Both the position numbers and the translations under genes were made by a program. This document shows, one piece after another, positions 34,096 through 44,994 of a stretch of DNA of 64,000 nt (positions are counted from its first letter, which is position 1; each line of letters starts with the position of its first letter). The stretch is taken from NCBI GenBank assembly GCA_964017155.1, contig OZ024862.1, positions 31,574,320 through 31,638,319 of the forward strand, read 5' to 3'. The notes beneath the pieces are model-generated. The model was not told where the DNA came from, did not search any database, and worked only from the letters and a program-made list of their open reading frames with translations. The DNA is from Oasisia sp. SBJ-2009. Its lineage: Eukaryota; Annelida; Polychaeta; Sabellida; Siboglinidae.

Positions 34096-34534
34096 GATAT
34101 GATGAATCCGATATCACTGTCATAGGTCAAACTGGGAAGTATTTTGAGCAGTTCCAAGCGCTGGGTCAGAACTTACAGTGTAGCAGACAAGCATGGACAA
34201 GATTACTATGACGAATATTTTTGATAACAGAAATGTAGTTTTGGCCTTGGTTCGTGTGTCATTGTGGGAACTAATCCAGTACCAGACTGGCGCAGACCAC
34301 TGGCCATTGTGTGGCAGTTTTGTGTGGTTATGACAATGGATTAGTTGTGCTTGTAAAACAGCTTGTTGGTGATTCAAGGATGTGTTCAACACACAAGCTT
34401 CTATGTTCAAACACGTTTATTCTGTGCATAAATATCACATCATTCTTTTTATGAAAATACATGTATCCATAAGGGATCATAGGTGACAAATAGTGTCTGT
34501 AATGTAATTTGGCCATTTCCCTAGTGGTGTTGAC

Positions 34535-34819
34535 CAGTAGCTTTAAGCAGAGACCCGTCCACCCGTCATTTGGATGTGTAAAACTTGTCTTGGATGGGTA
34601 GAAATATGGGTGGACGCCGGATGGGGGGAAAAAACATTAAAAATCATAGATATTGTAAGTTATGCCTTAGAAATGAGTGTAAATGGTGTCACGTGTGTTT
34701 GTAGTCCATTTTAGGTCAAAAAATACATTTAATGCTTGTAAACTGGCTTAACAGTTGATATCCATAGTGTCCACCAAAAATATGTGACTGGCAAAAATTT
34801 GATCCTGCATAAAGCCCTG
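34535..34819. mobile_element. hAT-like MITE, second copy
   Basis: Begins CAGTAGCTTTAAGCAGAGACC and ends ATCCTGCATAAAGCCCTG. The interior matches the 31,929-32,225 copy (GTGTAAATGGTGTCAC, GTGACTGGCAAAAAT). I find no clean 8-bp duplication, so this copy is older or its edges have changed. Confidence 0.75.
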
Positions 34820-34829
34820 TCAGGTGACC

Positions 34830-37300
34830 AGGGTGACCTTATATAGTGTGCTCTACCAGTTATGATATACATCTCTAACGTATGACATCCCATCATTTCA
34901 CCCAACCTGTAGCTTAGTTACTTGGTCATAGTGATTGTCTTACACCTCGTGGTTATAAATTATATAATGAGCTATTTAAATATCAACCGAGTAGAAGTTT
35001 ATAGTAGTAAATAAAATCAAACTGATGTTAAAAATAAATTGTTGCTTCCATTTGCAGGACAGAACTTTTCTTAAGAATGCATTTCTTGTTTGTATCATTT
35101 ACAGTCGTTCACCATTGATGGACATTTACATAAGCACGACTTGTACCGAATGTAGAGCATTACGACAGGTGCACGGAGAATAAGTTTTTATTGAATGGAA
35201 CGAGTCGTGGCCACATAACATTATTGATTACTTAAGCATGTAGCTACATGACTGGCTGAATGGGCAACCATTACGAGGGTCTACATGTCTGCTGACTAAA
35301 TCACTCAACCGTGTCAGTTTCACTCCGACGGTTATCTGTCATGAGCTATTATCGATGACAGTGTACTTTGGCGAATTACTTCAGTTAACACGTTCCACAC
35401 TGTGGGTGTGACCATCATCAGCGTAAACCAGACTTCAGTGTCTGGCTCAAACACAATAGCATTTCGTAGAATGACTACATTATCACTATACTGAATCCAA
35501 ATGTTTGCTATAAATGCCCAAATTCATGGGTACATTAATAACTAAGTAGCGAGCTGACAGCGTTGTATGTCTGTCACTGTTGTCATGACAACCACCGTAA
35601 ACTAGATCGGTTGTTACATATGCAATATCCGCCAGCATGGCAAACTAATTGAAATAGTTACTTTTCATCGCTGATTGGGGATAATGAAATTGGCATGGAT
35701 GAAGTCATCTGATCAAAAATGAAAGTAATAAATGAAAATATATAATCTAATGTCACCGAAAGTGAGATCAAGGTTTACCCAAAATTATGTTCAAATATTT
35801 TTTTTATTTGACATAAACTTGAAGATATTTATATAAAAATAAATAAAGGGAAATATTCTTGAATTAACATCTATAAACACATTAAGATGTATTGTATGAG
35901 AAATTAATTTGTGCACTCGTCTTTTATTAAAACAACTAAAACAGAATACACCTTGTTTTATTGAGATTGCTCACACTATTTCTAGCCCATAACAGGTCTC
36001 AGGGTAGATTTAACACCTGTCCATGGGTCTGTGTGTGCCTAGGTCTCTCTAGCTAGACTCCAGGTTGTCAGGTTGGAGAAGACTGTTCCACCTGAGTTAC
36101 CAAACTGAATTGGAAGTTGGTAACAAATCCTACATGTTTGCTCAGAGTGTTATACAACTCAGTGTCTCCTTTGTGAAGAGATGGAGTCAGACCACATTTG
36201 CATTTTCCATAGGCGACCATTATAACGTTTCCTTCATTTCCTACTAATCTTGATGAGCTCTGTTAATGACAATTTCACAGTATATTTACCCTCCATAGAC
36301 AGAAGTTCTGTGAACAATTCGTGAACTTCTCGTACCTCAGGCTCCCACACACTTCTTTCAAACCTTACACCCCTCCATTTCTGCTTGAACCACCAACGGA
36401 TTGCCCCTGATTACATCACCAAGCAAAATGACAAAGTTCTGTATTAATACGCAGACTGACAGGTGTCATAATTTGACAGCTCTGATGCCACGCTTCACAA
36501 AAACATAATTTCTACTCACTCCACACTACACATGTGCTCACAGAAATTCAGACAACCTGCATAATGCTGCTTTTATAGGGTACTCTTTGGTCGGGTTATT
36601 GTGGTCTTACATCTGCTGTCTCTGTTCTCCAGCACACAAGTAGTTGTGGCTTCAGTGCATTCAGCATGCACATGAAACCATAGCATAACATATGCACGTT
36701 CAATCAGTTATAGGACAGATATAACGACACAAGGTACAGGTGTGAACACAACTGTTCTAAGCAATATTTGGTTTACATTCATCTAAACCAGTTACTAAAA
36801 ACCTCAATGACATTTTCAGTGATTTAAGAGATGATTTAAATCTTTAATCTGAATCAAACTATGTAGTAGTATATAGTACATGGTATTTATGCATTTAAGT
36901 ACATTATTCATACATTAAAAATATATCTGTTATGGTTTTTGGCAAACAATTTATACATAATTTACATATGTTACATTAATATTTGTGTGACCTTTCATGC
37001 AAGCTTGTCACTCTTAATACTGGCAGGTAACTAATTGTTGAAAAACTAAAAAATTACGAACATCTTTCTAGTTGTAGTTGTTTCCAGAGCTCAGCACCAT
37101 TTTATTAACTTGTCTGTGCATGTCATGGTTTTGTCAGATCTCTTTCAACTAGTCTGTTTTAGAACGTTATTATCAGACCAACCTTTCTGTACTGGCACTG
37201 AGTGTGGTCACGGGCTGGGTCCTTGTTCTCAGTGGTTCTTTTGTTCCAAACTGAGACCATTAACGTGATCTACAAGTCACAAGAGATGTTGAGAGCCAGG
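34830..37300. other. Intergenic DNA, no gene recognised
   Basis: AT-rich sequence with only short frames and no structured repeat that I could detect. Confidence 0.5.
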
Positions 37301-37307
37301 TTTTTAC

Positions 37308-37401
37308 ACCGAATATCATGTTTGCCCAGGTATGGTTTTAAACTCAGAGCACTGGCATGCCAGGTGAATAGGCTAACCACTACACTACCACGCATTCTTT
37401 T
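37308..37401 (-). repeat. tRNA-derived SINE head, copy 1
   Basis: On the minus strand: GGTAGTGTAGTGGTTAGCCT, then GAGTTTAAAACC, then GGGCAAACATGATATT. GTAGTGTAGTGGTTA matches the A-box half of animal tRNA-Val genes, and GAGTTTAAAACC is a mutated B box. The cloverleaf is broken, so this is not a working tRNA. The same unit occurs at 40,345-40,437. Confidence 0.65.
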
Positions 37402-37423
37402 AACAAGATTTAACAAGATTACC

Positions 37424-37451
37424 ACCTAGAGAATCAACTCTAGGTGGTAAT
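37424..37451. repeat. Short perfect inverted repeat at the LINE 5' junction
   Basis: TACCACCTAGAG, an 8-base loop, then CTCTAGGTGGTA. It sits exactly where the retrotransposon sequence starts and includes the candidate left target duplication. Confidence 0.75.
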
Positions 37452-40047
37452 GAACCAATGTATGTAGAAAAGCTGGGTATTCTTAAAGCAATCACTGATG
37501 AACTAGACAATACTTGTTATGCCATAATTGGTGATTGGAACGCCAACCTAAGTGATATTGATAACTCATTATTTGCAGGACATATGATAAATTTTTGCTC
37601 TGAAAACAACTTTAAAATTTCATCTTGTGCACACTTACCAGAAAGATCATATACATATGTCAGTGAAAGGTGGAATACAACCTCCTGGCTAGATCATGTA
37701 ATAGCAAGTCATGATTTTCATAGTAGTATAAGTAAGATCAATATTATGTATGATGTCAGCGATGAAGATCATATACCGTTCAAAGTATACATAAATAGTG
37801 ACAATATACCAGATTTAACGAGCAGTATTAATAATGGTAGAGCAAAAATAAGATGGAATAACATGACTGATAATGACATAAATAAATATTGTATGCTTAC
37901 TGAAGGATGTTTGCATGATATTCATGTACCAACTGAGGCTGTAGGATGTAGGGATACACATTGCACAAATGTAGACCATTTTGAATCTCTAAATAAAATG
38001 TATAATGACATAGTGAGTTCACTAATACAAGCTGGTGAAGAATCCTCGCAAACTAAGAAAAGGGCGTATATAAATAAACCGGGATGGGCAGAATATGTGG
38101 ATAGTTTGTATGATACCTCCAGAGAAGTCAGACACATGTGGGTTAATGCTGGGAAACCCAGGCAGGGACCTGTTTATGATTTGCATGTAAAAAGCAAAGC
38201 TAGATTTAAGTATGCTTTACGATTTATCAAGAATAATGAAAATGCACTACGCAAAGAGGCACTAGCTAAAAAATTAACCGAACTTAATCCTGAGGCCTTC
38301 TGGCGTGAAATCAAGTCTATCAACAATTGTAACACTCCTCTTCCATCTAGTATCGAAGGAGTATCAGGTGAAAAGGAAATAGTAGATCTATGGCGTAAAC
38401 ATTTTTGTGACCTTTTAAACTGTGTTAACAATAGTAGTGTAGATGCGTGTGAACATGACTGTGATACACCTTATGATGAAATTGTGGTCACAGTAGACGA
38501 GGTAACAAATGCGATTAAGAAGCTTGACATTAATAAAGCTTGTGGGTCAGATGGCATATGTTCAGAACATATAAAATATGCAGACAAGGCACTTATACCC
38601 TTGTTATCTTTGTGCTTCACTAGTTTTTTTGCTCATGGATTTCTGCCAGAGACAATGTTGTCAGTTGTACTTGTGCCAGTGATTAAGGATAAAGCTGGTA
38701 AAATATCTTCTAAAGACAATTACCGTCCAATTGCATTAGCTAGTGTGTTTAGCAAAATGATTGAAGTAATTATACTGGCTAGAATTGAAATATTTTTGGA
38801 TACTAATCCGAATCAGTTTGGTTTCAAGAAGAAGCATGGTACAGACCAGTGTATATATGTGTTAAAGGAAATTATTGATTTATATCGAACTCTGAATGGC
38901 AGTGTATTTGTATGTTTTCTTGATGCAAGTAAAGCCTTTGACAGAGTAAATCACAGAACGTTGTTTAAGAATCTCAGTGAAAGGGGTGTACCGGTGTATA
39001 TACTACGAATATTAATTTATTGGTATCACAACCAGACCACTTGCATAAGGTGGGGTGATGTGCTTTCTACTAAATTTAAAGTAACCAATGGTGTTAGGCA
39101 AGGGGGGATATTATCCCCTTACTTATTTAATGTATATGTAGATGAATTGAGCGACAACTTAAAATGTGTAATGTTGGATGTAGCATGAATGGTCATATTA
39201 TTAATCACATAATGTATGCTGATGATTTGGTCTTGATCTTACCTTCATCGGCAGGTCTATGCCAGCTACTACGTGAATGTGAGACATTTGGAATGAGCCA
39301 TGATGTGAAATACAATGCTAAGAAGAGTGCAGTTATGATATTTAGATCTGCGACCTTAAAAGGATGTTCTATCCCTGAATTTAACCTAAAAGGGGTTACT
39401 CTGCATGTTGTAGCTACATATAAATATCTTGGAAACTATATTTCAGATGATCTTTCAGATGATGATGATATTAATAGACAACGCAGAACTCTGTATGTAC
39501 AAGGAAATATTATATTGCGAAAATTTAGTATGTGCTCCCTAGAGGTTAAACTCACACTGTTTCGTTCATATTGCTCACCCATGTATGGAGTGCAACTCTG
39601 GTGGAATTATAAGAAATCCACTTTAAATAGGTTGTATATTGCATATCATAATATTTTTAAGTTGTTTATTGGTATGTCAAAATTTGAAAGTACCAGCCTG
39701 CTATGCACTGTTTTTGATGTACAATGCTGCCAATCAGTTATTAGGAATATGGTGTATAGATTTATGTGTAGAATTGATAGCTCTGTTAACTATATTTTAA
39801 ATGACATACTAACTACTAGCTTAAGATTCACTTCCAGGATCCGCAAACACTGGAACAAGCTTTTGTATATACACACTTGATTGAAATAACTGTATGCATG
39901 TTTCTTTTATACACTGTCACTGTTCTGTACTTTTATATACTGCACATATTGTGTACCTAATGTAACATATGGACCTCAGAGTCACATATACTTGCTGTAT
40001 GTGCTCTGTTGAGTCTGGAATAAAGTTATTGAATTGAATTGAATTGA
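37450..40047 (+). mobile_element. 5'-truncated Jockey/CR1-group non-LTR retrotransposon
   Basis: A 2.6 kb LINE copy. It begins within the endonuclease domain, runs through the reverse transcriptase to its stop at 39,880, and ends in a 3' UTR with AATAAAG followed by (TTGAA)n at 40,020-40,047. A short repeat tail rather than poly(A) fits CR1/L2/Rex-type elements. Candidate target duplication: AACTCTAGGTGGTA (37,435-37,448) and AACTCTAGATGGCA (40,047-40,060), 12 of 14 matching. Only one frameshift is seen, so the copy is fairly young. Confidence 0.8.
37458..39880 (+). pseudogene. LINE ORF2 (endonuclease end plus reverse transcriptase), one frameshift
   Basis: Frame 1 (37,458-about 39,163) carries the C-terminal half of an APE-type endonuclease (GDWNANL at residues 25-31, SWLDHV near 77, DEDHIPF near 101), a linker, and RT blocks NYRPIALASVFSKMIE, FLDASKAFDRVNH (near 487) and NGVRQGGILSPYLFNVYVDE. 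Frame 2 (39,164-39,880) continues with HIMYADDLVLILPSS, the catalytic YADD, then KYLGNYISD and the C-terminal domain. Frame changes near 39,160 (one base lost or two gained). The first catalytic part of the endonuclease is absent because of 5' truncation. It cannot make a complete enzyme as it stands. Confidence 0.88.
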
Positions 40048-40049
40048 AC

Positions 40050-40344
40050 TCTAGATGGCAGGTGGACTAGGAAGCCCTTTGGCTTATCGAGAGTCCAACC
40101 TATCTGTCTAAGGTATATGTCGATTTTAGTTTTAAATATATTAACACCTACACAATCAGCTGATATCTGTTCCATTCGTTTACTGTTCTTTGTGAAAATG
40201 AAAACTTTCGAATATCTAGTCTACAATGCTTCTTTGCTAATTTAACTCCATGACCTCTTGTCCTTCTCTCTTCCTTGACCGATAAAAAAATATTTCTATC
40301 AATATTTTCATACCCATTCAATATTTTAAACACCTCAAACAACT
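40050..40344 (-). mobile_element. Older LINE reverse transcriptase tail, opposite strand
   Basis: On the minus strand, FEVFKILNGYENIDRNIF, TRGHGVKLAKK, LDIRKFSFSQRTVNEWN, then after a frameshift SADCVGVNIFKTKIDIYL. This is the end region of CR1-like RTs (FKIL.G.EN, TRGH, R..FSQR..N.WN, FK...D.Y). The plus-strand LINE inserted at or next to its 3' end. Confidence 0.68.
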
Positions 40345-40437
40345 GGTTTTTACACCAAATATCATGTTTGCCCAGTGTTGGTTTCAAACTCAGAACCAGG
40401 TGAATGTGCTAACCACTACACTGCCCTGCATTCTTAG
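40345..40437 (-). repeat. tRNA-derived SINE head, copy 2
   Basis: Minus strand GGGCAGTGTAGTGGTTAGCA, GAGTTTGAAACC and GGGCAAACATGATATT match copy 1 at 37,308-37,401. Its outer edge runs into the 44-bp inverted repeat. Confidence 0.65.
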
Positions 40438-40506
40438 GATTTACAAAACACAACTTGACAGGCCCGTCAAGTTGTGTTTTGTAAACCCTACGAATGCATG
40501 GCAGTG
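40419..40506. repeat. 44-bp inverted repeat with no spacer
   Basis: Arms 40,419-40,462 and 40,463-40,506 are reverse complements at 40 of 44 positions, and the core TTTACAAAACACAACTTGAC is perfect. The outer 5' part of the SINE head is included, so one end has been copied in reverse. The transcript would form a long hairpin; the DNA could extrude a cruciform. Confidence 0.93.
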
Positions 40507-40509
40507 TAT

Positions 40510-42510
40510 GCATCATAGTCTTAAGAACATATTAATTAATACATGAAAAATTAGAACAATACATATACTTTTAAGTAGTACTTGGTAGTAGTAGTACATG
40601 TAGTTGATTAATTGATTTATTCAAATTCATGGTCTATTCAACTTCATTCAACATCACGATTGATTCAACTACCCTGGGTAGTTGATGATGTGATTAAGCA
40701 TCAGTGAGAACACTGGTTGATTAAATCCAACAACAACTGTTGATGTGTGCTCAAGTACATTTAACTAGGTACAGTATGGGGTTGTTGAAAACTTAGAAAA
40801 TATCTGCTTTATTACCATGTACCTGGTATAGAATATTTGACTTTTAGGAAAACCAGCAAATGTATTTTTACCTTGTGATATGTGGACATCGTTTGTAGTA
40901 GAACTTGGGTAATTGTGTTACTGCTGATACTGAGGGGGTTACCGACTTACTGTACCTCTAGGGCGTTAAATCTGTCCCAGCTAGGCAGCTACTCACAGTC
41001 AGTGTCGCAAAGGATCACTCTGAGTTGTGTAGTCAACTCAGTTATGTGTGGAATGTTTTGTTAATTGTACGTATTGTGTTGCTTTTCATTGTCCCTTTCC
41101 TCCAGGGATTGGGTAAAGTTGCACGGTATGCATGTTTAGTTTAACTTGTGGCTAAAATGAAAGCAAAAACAGATAAATGAATAATAGCATTGCCATTTGT
41201 AAAATGTAGACAATGTCTATATTATTATAAAATAAACTTCGATCTATGTGGTATGTATGTGTGGGTTACCTATGCACTTGTCTGTCTAAATTCCAGTGTC
41301 AGGTTTGCATGACATTTTGCAGGAGTGCTAGCAGACTCATTAGTACGGTTTGCAGAGAGGATTTAAAAAATTACACCTGGGGTGCACTGCAGTGGGGGTG
41401 TGGGGTGCACAGGTGGGTGTGCTTGTGGTACATGGATACAGGGGATAATAGGGTGTGTGTGGACTGGTGTTGCGTTTCCTGCCTGGGAGACAAGCAACAA
41501 ACATCGCTGATCCTGTGTTTAGAAATATTGTAAACAAAAACTGAAATATTCTATGTTTACCATGCAGGATGTGCTAGTGACAGTCTAAGTGCATATTTGT
41601 GAAATAGTAAAATGACATAATTTATCAATATCTCACAATTATGTAGTAAGTGCATTTGCAATTTTGGTTGGCACAGAAATTATATTATTAATATAATTAC
41701 CCAGGTGTCTGGCTGTGCAATGCTGTGAAACTGAAAGTAACAGGTCTATAAATCAACAAATTTTCTTCCAAGACTTGATCGGACTTTACAAAATAACAAA
41801 GTTGTTACGTGATTTAGTAAATGTTTACACTCTAATATCTACCATCTCTGCTCACAAACATTGTCTGTAATTTCAGGACACGCCAACTGAATAAATTTAA
41901 GGATACGTCAACATTTGTTTCAAAATACACAAAGATGAATCAAACTCTTGAAGTGGTTAGGCGTGAAGTGATGACATTTTTATGGCACTTGAAGTCCAAT
42001 GTACATGGTCCAATTGGTCCTACAAAGACATAGTCCATCAACTACATTTGCTGTACATGTCCTGCCCTTTACACTGATCTGCTTGTCTTGCTGGAGCCAG
42101 TATGGCCTAGCATCAGGAGACCTAGTCTATTGCCCACTATGTCCAGTTTGTCACTGTTTCAGTCATCACTGTTTCGGTCAGTGACCTGAGCAGCTACATG
42201 ACTTCAACTGTGACCAGCAGTGAGGTTGCAGGTTATGTAATGGTGGCAGTGCTGCCACCTGTCTGATTAGTCGGAGTGAGTAGTCAGTAGTACCAAAGAG
42301 AGATCAGTGGTTTTCACTTCAATGTTCATAGGAGAATGAATGAATAAAGGTGCCATGGTACGCCATGTTGGCACTGTGTTCAGATAGGATTTAATTAATA
42401 CAGAGTGAGCATATTTGAAGGTTCTAGCACTGACTTATATTGTGAATCGCAGTGGTGTAGTCCTATTATTGGATACATATTTGGATTTTGGACCCTCAAT
42501 CAAATCAGAT
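40510..42510. other. Intergenic DNA, no gene recognised
   Basis: Only short low-quality frames occur. A palindromic TTAATTAAT-rich patch lies near 40,530. No RNA genes were seen. Confidence 0.5.
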
Positions 42511-42511
42511 T

Positions 42512-42512
<1 letters not shown>

Positions 42513-42561
<49 letters not shown>
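42513..42561. repeat. (TA)n microsatellite
   Basis: About 24 TA units. Confidence 0.97.
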
Positions 42562-42563
<2 letters not shown>

Positions 42564-43149
42564 TAAGTACAAGTTTTTATCAATTCTCATCATTTGTCTC
42601 AACAGTGTGACATTCCTCTTCATGTAGTTTCCATATTGTGCGTAAATATTCTTTTATTTCATTTTTCCTTTGCCACAATAACTAATGATTTCGAATAGAC
42701 TCATGCTGGGATTTCTGAACTATCCATGACTAGTCATTGTTTCATTAATTTGGTTGCTGACTGATCTGTTTGATAAATACCACCGTGCTGGGCTCTACTT
42801 CCAGGCGCTGAGTATGAATTTAGTGGATTGAAGGATTAAATCACTTTGTTCTAAAAAAAAGCAGCTTCACAATGAAAGTAGGGTGCTTAACACATAACTA
42901 TATTTTGATAGTATATGCACAGTGAGACCTGTGCATTAAGGCTACCTTCAATACGAGGATTCAGTTACCTGAATAATGAGGTGACCCAATTTTCAGGTTT
43001 AATTTCCAATACTTTAGCATCATGGAAATCATTTGTGACCATTCTAGTAGATGAAGAAACCACTGAAGTATCAATACTTTAACTGTTCCTGAACTACTGG
43101 CGTTGTGTAAAACTGATAGATTTACAGATGAAAAATTATCCTGTAAAAG

Positions 43150-44014
43150 TTAACGTTACTTTTTGAGCTGTTATATGATGGCGTTTACCCCGGTTATAAA
43201 AACAGCAGAAGTGGCCACAAGTGTTAGAGAGGTTGCCGTACACGTATAGAATTAGATGGCGTGGGTGCTGAGTTGACAATGTTGGGGTTTGAAGGAATGT
43301 GGCGTGGGCCAGAATAATTTCGTAAAACTGGTTGTGTCCGTGTGTGAGTCACTCAGCAAGGCACATGACGTTGACGGCGGTGTGTGTGTTAAGCTACAAC
43401 CATAGAATTGGTCTTTACGAAAGCTGCACGGGTGCTCTTAGATCTTCTGTCTCTTCCTTGTGTGGGGCTGTCGAACCTTCTGTGGAGATCGTTTCCGGTT
43501 TTACGTATGTATCTGTGAGAGTCGTAGGTGTGATGCATATTTGGGGTAGGGGTTGAAGTGAGCAAAAGTGGCTGCCCGGTAATGATAAACCTTCGTTTGC
43601 GTTGTCTCTATGAGGTATGCGTGTTGCGGCAAAGTTTGTAGGTTTTACTTTCCCACTGACAACTGAGATACTTGTATATTGGCTGCGAGGAATTTGTCCT
43701 GTTTTCAGAGAAGGTGTGTGTTACGACCGCCATTCAGCGATATACCAACATTGACAAAAATGTTGCATTGTTGATGGCGTTATTTTATGCTTAGTAACGA
43801 TCGAAACATCTACTCTTAACTTGGGATGTCGCAGAGTATTAGATTGGCAGAGAAGTGAGTTCTTCAAGTAACTCGATGCTGCTCAGGGGTATTTTCACAC
43901 AAGTCATGTTTTTGTTGATTTCTTACAGGAGAAAATGTTGTCCATTAACGGTGTCACCTGACACTGGTCTGTGTCCTCGTCTCACACAGGTATGTCTGTT
44001 TGCCTGGCACAGGT
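43150..44014 (+). promoter_or_regulatory. Candidate promoter and 5' UTR for the exon at 44,015
   Basis: A TATAAAAA motif lies at 43,195-43,202. The following 800 bp are richer in GC and CpG than the flanks. GTCTCACACAG|GTATG (acceptor-like) lies at about 43,989. Inference from composition and signals only. Confidence 0.3.
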
Positions 44015-44225
44015 ATGTCTGTCGCTGGTGACGATGACACCAACCAGAATTACCCCGTGTCTCAAGTGACAGTCAGCAAACCCTCTGGTGACAGTACGCC
44101 ATGTCACCAAACTCGCGTCACCGTTGTTACCACTCCACGATGTCAACAAACACACATCGCCATAGTTACCACTGACAATGGCCAGCTGACGCGAGAGTCG
44201 AGCCCCCGTTTGCAGTCTTCATTAG
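44015..44225 (+). CDS. Candidate first coding exon of an unidentified gene
   Basis: From ATG at 44,015 the frame stays open for 70 codons plus one base (MSVAGDDDTNQNYPVSQVTV ... LTRESSPRLQSSLG) and ends in a strong donor, TTAG|GTAGGT. The start is preceded by a good acceptor, TTTGCCTGGCACAG|GT, with a second one 24 bases upstream. The peptide is hydrophilic, rich in Thr, Ser, Val and Gln, with two VT.V-type runs and no signal peptide. Codon use is balanced and the sequence is not repetitive. I do not recognise the family. No next exon is found downstream, so intron 1 would exceed 19 kb, which is common for first introns of animal regulatory genes. It could instead be a chance open frame. Confidence 0.35.
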
Positions 44226-44309
44226 GTAGGTCGGCAACTTCGCATGCATGAAATGCTTTTTTGATTTAATGGCCGGGAAAGTTGTCTAATTTTTAGACAA
44301 TTCTGACTG

Positions 44310-44790
44310 AATCAGGAAGGATTTCGGTAAGTGCGAATACCTATGGTGAAGGTAACTTATGGTGAAGGTAACTAATGTGAGGCTTATTAAGGTGCGAAAA
44401 CGTAAGGTGAGAAAGATTGATGTGAAAATATGGGTTATGGTTAGAATTAAATGAGAAAATGAGAAGGACCATACCCTGAGGAATTGACACATTAACAGCA
44501 ATGGTCTAGACGTAATTATCCATTTGGAAGGAGCTTGCAGATGTTTAGAGGATCACTTGGAAGTTTAGAAAACCATGTAGATGTTTGGAAGCCGTGTGGA
44601 TGTTTGTGTGAGCTCAAGGATGTATGGTGGATCACATGGACCTTTGCAAGATCACACGAATGTATGGAAAATAATGGTGTAGAAGGTGACATGTTTGTAA
44701 GACACCATGGGCGGCTGACAAATGACGTGATGTTTGAAAGAAGACGTGGAAGTTTGGATGTATCACACAAGATGAATGAATGAGTACCTG
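44310..44790 (+). repeat. Diverged short tandem repeats
   Basis: GGTGAAGGTAACT units occur at 44,345-44,375. Then about ten degenerate units of 19-25 bp built on GGATGTTTGGAAG..CA(C/T)(G/A)TGG cover 44,530-44,760. Confidence 0.6.
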
Positions 44791-44992
44791 GCTATAGACA
44801 GTGGCAGAAATTTGCATGAGCAGCCTTCAGGTAGTAATTGCAGCATGGCTGGATGCTTCCCAGAGAAGTTGAGATGGTGTTCGATTAATCATGTATGGCA
44901 GGGAGTCAAGTGTAAAGTACTTTGAGCAGTCCTGAGGATTGGATACTGCCACATTTACTGCGCTATATCAGAATTGACCTTTACTTAACTTT
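44763..44992 (+). mobile_element. SINE, 5'-truncated copy
   Basis: Starts at GAATGAGTACCTGGCTATAG and runs through CAGCCTTCAGG, CTTCCCAGAGAAGTTGAGAT, AAGTGTAAAGTACTTTGAGC and GCGCTATATCAGAATTGACC. It matches the full-length copy at 62,828-63,160 but lacks the tRNA head. Confidence 0.75.
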
Positions 44993-44994
44993 TT

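Noticed and set aside
33684..34157. 157-codon minus-strand Thr/His/Tyr/Leu frame
   Set aside because: Produced by the pentanucleotide array, which lacks stops in this frame; no homology or splice context.
40148..40387. 79-codon minus-strand frame as a stand-alone gene
   Set aside because: It is the C-terminal remnant of a LINE reverse transcriptase joined to a tRNA-derived SINE head.
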